Assembly: GCA_030705945.1 (NCBI GenBank)
Contig: JAUZPS010000368.1
Coordinates: forward strand, 1 to 5,241
Direction of reading: 5' to 3'
DNA: 5,241 nucleotides
DNA from: Bacillota bacterium
Lineage (GTDB): Bacteria > Bacillota > Clostridia > Acetivibrionales > DSM-2933
Below, in pieces: positions 1 to 5,241 of this stretch. A program made the position numbers and the translations under genes. The notes under the pieces were generated by a model. The model made no database searches, was not told the origin of the DNA, and saw only the letters and a list, made by a program, of their open reading frames with translations. Position 1 is the first letter of the stretch, and each line of letters starts with the position of its first letter.

Positions 1-1130
1 AAGTATCCTCTTGCCAATCCGTCGCCTGCAATGCACAACTCGCCTATTTCTCCATCTTTTACAAAGGAGTTGTTTTCATCTATTATAAATAACTGCGTGT
101 TGGCAATAGGTTTTCCGATCGTAACCCTGTCTGAATTTGTCAACTCCTTGACAGTAGACCAGACTGTCGTTTCAGTGGGACCATACATATTAAATATCCG
201 AAGGTGAGAGAAATTCTTCAATTTAGATAACAGGTTTACAGGGAATACTTCTCCACCAACCATGATCTCTTTAACTATATTTAATGACTCCTGGCTTTTT
301 GGGTGAGCTAATAACATCTGTAATCTTGAAGGAGTAATCTGAACCATATCAATCTCATTATCAATAATGAGATTATTTAATAATTTAGAATCAATTTGCT
401 GTTGTTCATTTGCCAATACGATCTGAGCTCCTGTAAAAAGGGGTAAAAATGTCTCAAGCGCAAATATATCAAATGATATTGTAGTCAGTCCAAGTATTTT
501 TTTCGATGAATTGAAATCAATCAGTTCACAGATACCCCTAAAAAAGTTATGTACTGATTTTTGCTCTATCATAACACCTTTTGGTTTTCCGGTAGACCCT
601 GATGTGAAAATGACATATGCAAGATCCTCTGATTTATTTATAATAGGAAGATTTGACGCCTCATTTTTTAATATTTCAGGATCATTAATAAAAAGTGAAG
701 GTCCTGAATAGGTAAATGTCGATAAGACTTCTTCCGATGTCAAAACCAAAGACGCGTCACTAAAGGAAATCATGTACTGCGCCCTCTCATCAGGATATGT
801 AGGATCTATAGGTATATATGCGGCTCCAGCTTTTAATACCCCCAAAATAGCGATATACAAATCTATGGACCGTTTCAGAATAACCGCTACCAGGCTGCCC
901 CTTTTAACGCCTATTTCTCTAAGATGCCGCGCAAGCTTATTTACCCTGACATTTAATTCTGAATATGTAATATTACCCTCGCCAAAAGATACCGCAATAT
1001 TTAAAGGAGTAGCAGCAACCTGTCTTTCAAATAATTCAGAAAGTGTCAGCTCCTTATCATATGGTAAAAAGGTATTATTCAATTTATATAGCTTTGATAC
1101 GTTTTCAAGATTACTCATGTTCCAATCCAA
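1..1130 (-). CDS. Nonribosomal peptide synthetase, N-terminal adenylation domain, probably glycine-activating (partial, 3' end outside window)
   Basis: This is the first part of an NRPS; 376 whole codons are visible and the frame runs off the left edge. A adenylation domain activates an amino acid as its aminoacyl-AMP and loads it on a carrier domain, which would lie outside the window. Core motifs appear in order (numbered from the TTG start): A1 ITYSEL at 54-59, A2 LKAGAAYIPID at 99-109, A3 YVIFTSGSTGKPKGV at 172-186, A4 FDIFALET at 220-227, A5 NMYGPTE at 314-320, and A6 GELCIAGDGLARGY at 363-376. By hand alignment to GrsA, the specificity residues read D221, I222, L225, Q264, M290, G292, M315, V323, W324, close to the known glycine code (DILQLGLIWK). 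No condensation domain precedes the A domain; only a short linker of about 30 residues does, so this is an initiation module or a free loading enzyme. The start is probably TTG at 1130, 6 nt after GGGGAG; the ATG at 1118 is the alternative. The gene follows the DUF2889-like gene by 37 nt. Confidence 0.93.
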   Translation of the reverse strand, partial: MDWNMSNLENVSKLYKLNNTFLPYDKELTLSELFERQVAATPLNIAVSFGEGNITYSELNVRVNKLARHLREIGVKRGSLVAVILKRSIDLYIAILGVLKAGAAYIPIDPTYPDERAQYMISFSDASLVLTSEEVLSTFTYSGPSLFINDPEILKNEASNLPIINKSEDLAYVIFTSGSTGKPKGVMIEQKSVHNFFRGICELIDFNSSKKILGLTTISFDIFALETFLPLFTGAQIVLANEQQQIDSKLLNNLIIDNEIDMVQITPSRLQMLLAHPKSQESLNIVKEIMVGGEVFPVNLLSKLKNFSHLRIFNMYGPTETTVWSTVKELTNSDRVTIGKPIANTQLFIIDENNSFVKDGEIGELCIAGDGLARGY

Positions 1131-1136
1131 GTAAAA

Positions 1137-1142
1137 CTCCCC
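1137..1142 (-). promoter_or_regulatory. Ribosome binding site favouring a TTG start for the NRPS gene
   Basis: GGGGAG on the minus strand lies 6 nt before an in-frame TTG (1128-1130) and 18 nt before the first ATG (1116-1118). The other genes here have 6 to 8 nt spacing, so TTG fits better. An in-frame TAA at 1155-1157 limits how far upstream the start can be. Confidence 0.55.
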
Positions 1143-1167
1143 ATTCCTCTTATTTTAAGCAAAATAT

Positions 1168-2214
1168 TTAAATTCCAAAAATATCTGAAAATTTAAATTC
1201 AGGAAAAAACCTGTCTGCTTCATCCTGATTTAATAAACCTCCTATGCAAGACGGGACATTATTGATTCTCTGAATGTTATTTATTATGTAAAACACATAA
1301 TCATAATTATGACCGAACATTTTAACGGCAACAGCTTGGGTGAGCAGACCTATCAATGCGAATATATAAGTATTTGTATTAAATATTTTAAATTTGCCTG
1401 AAGCCTCTATCGCTTTTTCAAATATTGGCATGCATTCAACAATAAATTCCGAAAAATTCGGATAGCTGTTATCCTTGGGATTTATGTTGACAATTTTACT
1501 TTTCACAACTTCGTTGTTTAAGATAAAGTCTACTTTTACTCCGTTATAAACATGCATTGCGCCGTTCTCGTCAAAGCAAACCTTGTTGAAAATGTCTTCG
1601 AATTTCAGAGCATACTGAATAAGTTTATTATTGTTGTATGCCTGAAGACCTGACAGGTATAAATCATTTCCCTCAACGTATGAATTTAGATTTTCTTCCT
1701 CATAAAATAATCCAGGATGCTCCAATTTATCATAGCCTTCATTTAAAAATATCTTATAAGCCGTAAAGACGCCTCGTAATACTTCAGTTAAATGAAAGCA
1801 ATGAGTATCGCTTGTCTTGGTTTTACTCAAGTATAGATTATCAATTTTAAATCCTATTAATTTCTTAACCACTTTATCAAAGTATTTGTGGGAACAAACT
1901 ATGCCCTTACTCCCTCTGAAAGAAGGATCAACATCAATAGACTCGATCTTCCCGGACTCATTGACTCTAAGAACTAAAATACATGGCGCTGAGCTGTAGC
2001 CGCTCCTTACTTTTAATATGTTCCTTTGCCATGCTATTATTTCAACCCCTGTATTTCCTGGCAGCTGATAGATTATATTTCCTCTGAATCTTGCCATTGC
2101 AACATCATCATCAAGCAAATTGTAATTTTTTTCAACAATTTTTTTAATGAAATCTTCATCTTTATCTAACGTATTTAGCAGTAAAAAAGGCTGCCGAACC
2201 GAAACGCTTTCCAT
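1168..2214 (-). CDS. DUF2889-like protein of unknown function
   Basis: This 348-residue protein has no recognisable catalytic motif, signal peptide or clear membrane span, so it is probably cytoplasmic. Residues about 55-155 resemble DUF2889 as I remember that family: a beta-rich stretch (GVEIIAWQRN, then CILVLRVNESGKIESIDV), a helix ending in KKLIGFKI at 117-124, then the signature C139-F-H141-L-T-E144 leading into a helix, like the family's C-x-H-L-x-E. The C-terminal half, about 180-330, may repeat this order (KVDFILNN, VKSKIVNINP, then a helix FALIGLLTQAVAVKMF at 285-300), which hints at a duplicated fold; this is by eye only. It ends with a Cys/Gly segment, NNVPSCIGGLL, at 318-328. The start is the ATG at 2214, 6 nt after GGGGGA; starting at the TTG at 2244 would overlap the KAS III gene and has no ribosome binding site. 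It lies 23 nt after the KAS III stop and just before the NRPS, so it probably serves the same pathway. The gene call is firm; the family is tentative. Confidence 0.88.
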   Translation of the reverse strand: MESVSVRQPFLLLNTLDKDEDFIKKIVEKNYNLLDDDVAMARFRGNIIYQLPGNTGVEIIAWQRNILKVRSGYSSAPCILVLRVNESGKIESIDVDPSFRGSKGIVCSHKYFDKVVKKLIGFKIDNLYLSKTKTSDTHCFHLTEVLRGVFTAYKIFLNEGYDKLEHPGLFYEEENLNSYVEGNDLYLSGLQAYNNNKLIQYALKFEDIFNKVCFDENGAMHVYNGVKVDFILNNEVVKSKIVNINPKDNSYPNFSEFIVECMPIFEKAIEASGKFKIFNTNTYIFALIGLLTQAVAVKMFGHNYDYVFYIINNIQRINNVPSCIGGLLNQDEADRFFPEFKFSDIFGI

Positions 2215-2220
2215 AAACAT

Positions 2221-2226
2221 TCCCCC
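2221..2226 (-). promoter_or_regulatory. Ribosome binding site that fixes the start of the DUF2889-like gene
   Basis: GGGGGA on the minus strand is followed by a 6-nt spacer and ATG at 2212-2214. It directly abuts another in-frame ATG at 2218-2220, which is too close for use, so the start at 2214 is preferred. Confidence 0.65.
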
Positions 2227-2237
2227 ATTACATTTAA

Positions 2238-3302
2238 TTACCAAGTTATGTACATAGCAGCAAATGTCAATCCACAGGCGCTGCTCATCATCAATATATT
2301 TTTGCCTTTTTGAAGAAGTCCTGACTCATTTGCCATACCTATTGATACAGGAAGATTTGCTGCCGCAAGATTCCCATATTCCTTAAATGTGTGTATAGGA
2401 GATTTTGATTTGTCCACTCCAAGTTTATCTAAAGTTGCAAAAGTAATATTATCTCCTAACTGATGTGTAAAAAACAAATCGATTCTACTTATATCAATAT
2501 CACTTTCCTTGAATTTCTCAAGTAAAAACGGGGGCATTCTCTGTATTACCTGAGCAGACAGACTATAAGGATCTGCCCAAATGCCGTTTAATATCTTTTC
2601 ATACCTGGTTTTTGGTAATGCTATACCCGGTAAGGTATATAAAGAAATGTCCCAATTTTCTGTTTCTCTGTATTGGAAATAATGCTTTATCTCCGGACCA
2701 TCGCCATCTTTTGAAAGTAAAAACGCGCCCGCTCCGCTGCCCGCAAAAAATGTTGAGAACTTTTTATCAATGTCAGCTACTACTTCGATGCGCGCAGTAT
2801 CCTGAATGCTTTCCCCAACTTCGTATGGATGCTCGCTGGCCACTACGAGGATATTCCTGTACTTGCCTAATGCTAGGTAATTGCTTGCAATTTCAATGCC
2901 TTTTAAAAAACCATTGCAAGTATCTCCAACATCAAAAAAATCTCCTTCCTTAATGCCTATCTCTTTTGCAATAACAGTTGCAAAGGAGGGTTCAAAAAAA
3001 GGATTGCTTACGGCGGAAAAAATTACGCAGTCAACCTCGTTAGGATCAATATTCGCTTTTTGAAGCGCGTCTTTACAAACCCTGACTCCCATTCCTACCG
3101 CAGTATCTCCCTCAGCGCCGCAGGAACGCGTCTTTACTCCTAAAAATTCAAATTTTCTCTGGCAGCTGTATGAAATAAAATTTATATCATCTTCACTAAG
3201 ATGATCTTTATTTGCTTCAATAAAAGGCTGAACGATTTGCTCATTGGTAATTCTTCCCTCGGGCACATAATATGAAAATGACTTTATTCTAACGCTTTCC
3301 AT
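2238..3302 (-). CDS. 3-oxoacyl-ACP synthase III (FabH-like) family protein
   Basis: This is a KAS III-type thiolase-fold enzyme of 354 residues, slightly longer than the usual 310-340 for housekeeping FabH. Such enzymes move an acyl group onto an active-site Cys and either condense it with malonyl-ACP or pass it to another acceptor. The catalytic set is intact: Cys129 in GDTCNGF, His280 in FFTHQLGDN and Asn311 in KEYGNLAAAN. The N-terminal half has the family pattern VPEGRITNEQIV at 13-24, GVKTR at 55-59 and SNPFFEPSFATVIAKEIG at 99-116. The glycine-rich loop reads FAGSGAGA at 186-193, with Ser where FabH commonly has Asp. The C-terminal SSACGLTFAAM corresponds to the family's last glycine-rich strand. 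Start: ATG with AAGAAGG 8 nt upstream (3311-3317). The next gene follows after 23 nt, and the ACP gene precedes it by 68 nt. Asn rather than Asp in the third catalytic position fits a condensing enzyme better than the CerJ-like acyltransferases. Its acyl substrate cannot be read from the sequence. Pathway-specific, not housekeeping, judging by its neighbours. Confidence 0.93.
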   Translation of the reverse strand: MESVRIKSFSYYVPEGRITNEQIVQPFIEANKDHLSEDDINFISYSCQRKFEFLGVKTRSCGAEGDTAVGMGVRVCKDALQKANIDPNEVDCVIFSAVSNPFFEPSFATVIAKEIGIKEGDFFDVGDTCNGFLKGIEIASNYLALGKYRNILVVASEHPYEVGESIQDTARIEVVADIDKKFSTFFAGSGAGAFLLSKDGDGPEIKHYFQYRETENWDISLYTLPGIALPKTRYEKILNGIWADPYSLSAQVIQRMPPFLLEKFKESDIDISRIDLFFTHQLGDNITFATLDKLGVDKSKSPIHTFKEYGNLAAANLPVSIGMANESGLLQKGKNILMMSSACGLTFAAMYITW

Positions 3303-3370
3303 ATATTTAACCTTCTTTCTTTATTTTTTATAGATAACCACTGTAAAGTTATATACAGGTTTGCCTTTAA
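3303..3370 (-). other. 68-nt intergenic gap with a weak inverted repeat
   Basis: This is the longest gap between genes here. On the minus strand AACCTGTA (3354-3361) can pair with TACAGTGGTT (3336-3345) if GT is bulged, with an 8-nt loop. The stem is short and AT-rich, and no U-run follows, so it is not a rho-independent terminator. It could be an RNA stability or processing element, or chance. Confidence 0.25.
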
Positions 3371-3625
3371 TCAGCCTGCGGATTTATTTGCTATCGCCTC
3401 GCTAATTATTTTATAAGTTGTTTCCATGTCGCGCATTTGTACAAGCTGCTCTGTTGGAAGCTTAATTCCCAGCTTCATTTCCAGCTTTATTATAAAATTG
3501 ACAAGGGACAATGAGTCTATCCGAAAATCATTTATAAAATTGGATTCTGGTTTTATCTCATCAATGTTAATTCCAAGATGATCGGATATTATTGTTTTAA
3601 AATCCTCCATAGATAAATCAGTCAT
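3371..3625 (-). CDS. Acyl carrier protein (discrete)
   Basis: This 84-residue acidic protein carries acyl groups as thioesters on a 4'-phosphopantetheine arm. The attachment site is Ser38 in FRIDSLSLV; the usual ACP layout surrounds it: helix I at about 5-17 (SMEDFKTIISDHLG), then the loop IDEIKPESNFINDF, helix II beginning at the DSL, and helix IV at about 70-80 (YKIISEAIAN). The start is the ATG at 3625, with a perfect AAAGGAG 6 nt before it; a longer reading from 3646 would add seven residues, overlap the end of the ligase gene and lack its own site. Only 13 nt separate it from the ligase stop, and the Shine-Dalgarno site abuts that stop codon, so the two are probably translationally coupled. 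It is likely the dedicated carrier for the ligase product and a substrate or partner of the KAS III enzyme. It needs a phosphopantetheinyl transferase, which is not in the window. Confidence 0.95.
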   Translation of the reverse strand: MTDLSMEDFKTIISDHLGINIDEIKPESNFINDFRIDSLSLVNFIIKLEMKLGIKLPTEQLVQMRDMETTYKIISEAIANKSAG

Positions 3626-3631
3626 CGTATT

Positions 3632-3638
3632 CTCCTTT
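3632..3638 (-). promoter_or_regulatory. Strong ribosome binding site of the ACP gene
   Basis: AAAGGAG on the minus strand lies 6 nt before ATG 3623-3625 and directly abuts the TAG stop of the ligase gene (3639-3641). It decides the ACP start and suggests coupled translation of ligase and ACP. Confidence 0.85.
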
Positions 3639-5241
3639 CTAAACATTTAAAATCGTTTGGTTATTGAACAATAACTGATGAGACTCAGGCACTCCTGAAA
3701 CAGCCCATTCTCTTAAAACATTCTTTTTAACTTTTCCAGATTCCAATATTGGCATTTGAGAAATAAAGAATACATCATCAGGTATCTTGTAATTAGAAAT
3801 TTTCCCGCGGCAGAATTTCATGATATCGCCTTCCTTCAATACCGCCCCTGGTTTGGGCACTACAAAGGCCACAAGACTTTCTCCCATTATATCGTTTGGC
3901 TTGCCTACAACCGCTACATCGTGTATTTTATCAAACTCGTACAGACAATCTTCAATGTCGCTAGGATAAACATTAAACGCTCCGCGCACCACCATGTCCT
4001 TGGATCTGCCCACAATACTGAGATTTCTGTCATCATACAATTTAACAAGGTCCCCTGTGTAAAGCCATCCCTCTTCATCGATCACTTCTTTTGTTTTTTC
4101 TGGATTCTTATAATATCCCTTCATGTTAAATCCCCTTAAAGCAAGTTCTCCAACTTCGCCTTTTGGCACTTCATTTCTGTCGGAATCTACAATTTTATAC
4201 TCTACCCCATCAACAGGCCGTCCAATTGTATTAAAGGTAACCTCAGGCGTATCATCAAGTCTCGTGATAGTTGAAATACAGGTCGCTTCTACTAGACCGT
4301 AAGCATTAATAACCATACCTTTTGTCAATTCAGCAATTTTTTTTGCAAGTGTCGGGGCGCATAAGGATCCGGAAACAACGCATCGCTGCAGATGAGTAAG
4401 GTCTAGATGGTGGAAATAAGGAACTGTAAGCAAAAGATTCCAGAAAGTTGGCTGGGTATGAAAAGCAATTACATTTTTCTGATTAAGATATCTTAATATT
4501 TCGTTGGGTATAAAGCTTGAGCACATTTGAATTGTTTCACCGGTAAGAAGCTCGATAAAGAGAGCCATAAATCCTTGCGCGGCATATAAAGGAGCAACAG
4601 ACATTGTTATTCCATGGGATTGATTTTTAACTTCATTATTTCTTTCTACGCTCCATAAATCATTGAGGTTGTGACATATTGACACAAAATAATTATGCTG
4701 AAGCATGACGCCCTTGGGATTTCCAGTTGTTCCGGAGGTATACGCCAGCAGGAAAGTGGCGTCTTCCTCAACGTTTTTCTCAATCTCCATTACCTTTTTT
4801 AACACATCTTCAAAACTTTCATCATCCTTCAATTCCAAGATACGCGGCAATAGAACCTTGCCTTCAATAGGCTCATTATCGCAAACTATGAAGTTTTTAA
4901 GCATTGGCAGATCATTTTTCATATCTTCAATCGCATTAAAAACATTAAAATTATCAATGTGCTTTTCATATATAATCGCAGAAGCTTCAGAATTTGCTAG
5001 AACATTCTTAAGCTCGGCTGCTTCATAGCGTATATTAATAGGTATAACCCAAGCTCCTATTAACGCCAACGCGTAATAGCAAAATATGTATTCAACCCGA
5101 TTATTCATCAATACCGCAACTTTGTCGCCTTTTTTTACACCAATTTTATTTAAATTGTACGCAATCGTAGACGCTGCTTTTCTTAATTCATTGAATGAGT
5201 ATGATGAAGTATCAAACATCAATACGGTTTTATCCTGATAC
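3639..5241 (-). CDS. Acyl-CoA synthetase / acyl-ACP ligase, ANL superfamily (partial, 5' end outside window)
   Basis: This enzyme activates a carboxylic acid with ATP to an acyl-AMP and transfers it to a thiol, either CoA or, given the next gene, the ACP. All key motifs are intact (numbered from the Met codon at 5219): P-loop-like A3 YTSGTTGNPKG at 160-170, A5 NAYGLVE at 305-311, TGD with D390, the hinge region GRSKD with R405, GAFNVYPSDIED at 413-424, and the catalytic lysine K496 in ESGKVKK. A short tail of about 20 residues follows. The frame stays open to the right edge: the codons before 5219 read YQDKTVL, which together with MFDTSSYSFNEL match the usual N-terminal start of the fold (DKxAL...SYxEL). 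The true start therefore lies beyond 5241, and the TTG at 5222 and ATG at 5219 are probably internal. It looks like the fatty acyl-CoA ligase branch rather than an NRPS A domain, but the substrate (fatty, aromatic or other acid) cannot be told. It is the first visible gene of the operon. Confidence 0.94.
   Translation of the reverse strand, partial: YQDKTVLMFDTSSYSFNELRKAASTIAYNLNKIGVKKGDKVAVLMNNRVEYIFCYYALALIGAWVIPINIRYEAAELKNVLANSEASAIIYEKHIDNFNVFNAIEDMKNDLPMLKNFIVCDNEPIEGKVLLPRILELKDDESFEDVLKKVMEIEKNVEEDATFLLAYTSGTTGNPKGVMLQHNYFVSICHNLNDLWSVERNNEVKNQSHGITMSVAPLYAAQGFMALFIELLTGETIQMCSSFIPNEILRYLNQKNVIAFHTQPTFWNLLLTVPYFHHLDLTHLQRCVVSGSLCAPTLAKKIAELTKGMVINAYGLVEATCISTITRLDDTPEVTFNTIGRPVDGVEYKIVDSDRNEVPKGEVGELALRGFNMKGYYKNPEKTKEVIDEEGWLYTGDLVKLYDDRNLSIVGRSKDMVVRGAFNVYPSDIEDCLYEFDKIHDVAVVGKPNDIMGESLVAFVVPKPGAVLKEGDIMKFCRGKISNYKIPDDVFFISQMPILESGKVKKNVLREWAVSGVPESHQLLFNNQTILNV

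Noticed and set aside
511..1134. Open frames on the plus strand at 511-711 and 772-1134
   Set aside because: They lie antisense to the adenylation domain, which has clear core motifs throughout; they lack family features.
1151..1166. Inverted repeat TATTTT-GCTT-AAAATA between the DUF2889-like gene and the NRPS gene
   Set aside because: Six A-T pairs only, with no GC pairs and no following U-run; it is too weak for a terminator and lies within a tight operon gap.
1817..1999. Plus-strand 60-residue open frame
   Set aside because: It is antisense to the DUF2889-like gene and has no supporting ribosome binding site or recognisable features.
2612..3063. Open frames on the plus strand at 2612-2953 and 2881-3063
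   Set aside because: They are antisense to the KAS III gene, overlap each other and show no protein-like pattern.
3756..5028. Open frames on the plus strand at 3756-4139 and 4705-5028
   Set aside because: They are antisense to the ligase gene, whose conserved motifs cover these regions.
5217..5222. Start of the ligase at TTG 5222 or ATG 5219
   Set aside because: The frame remains open to the window edge and the upstream codons (YQDKTVL) belong to the conserved N-terminal fold, so the true start is probably outside the window.

Overview
The window holds five genes, all on the minus strand and closely packed, so transcription runs from right to left and the set looks like the middle of one operon. 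Both edges cut a gene. No promoter, RNA gene, insertion sequence, CRISPR array or rho-independent terminator is visible. The DNA is AT-rich. Strong purine-rich Shine-Dalgarno sites lie 6 to 8 nt before each of the four starts in the window, one of which is probably TTG. This style suggests a low-GC Gram-positive bacterium (Bacillota, perhaps Clostridia). That assignment is inference from composition and translation signals only.

Layout in the direction of transcription: (1) an acyl-CoA/acyl-ACP ligase of the ANL superfamily, 3639-5241, whose 5' end lies outside the window; (2) a discrete acyl carrier protein of 84 residues with an intact DSL phosphopantetheine site, 3371-3625; (3) a ketoacyl synthase III (FabH-like) enzyme of 354 residues with Cys-His-Asn intact, 2238-3302; (4) a 348-residue protein of unknown function whose N-terminal half resembles DUF2889, 1168-2214; (5) the start of a nonribosomal peptide synthetase that opens directly with an adenylation domain whose pocket residues match the glycine code, 1-1130, with its 3' end outside the window.

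How they may work together (inference): the ligase activates a carboxylic acid and loads it on the carrier protein, the KAS III enzyme extends or transfers the acyl group, and the NRPS supplies an activated amino acid, probably glycine. The result would be a small acyl-amino-acid or hybrid ketide-peptide metabolite. The role of the DUF2889-like protein is unknown, and it is the most novel part of the set. The genes that would show the product (condensation, release and tailoring enzymes) are not in the window.
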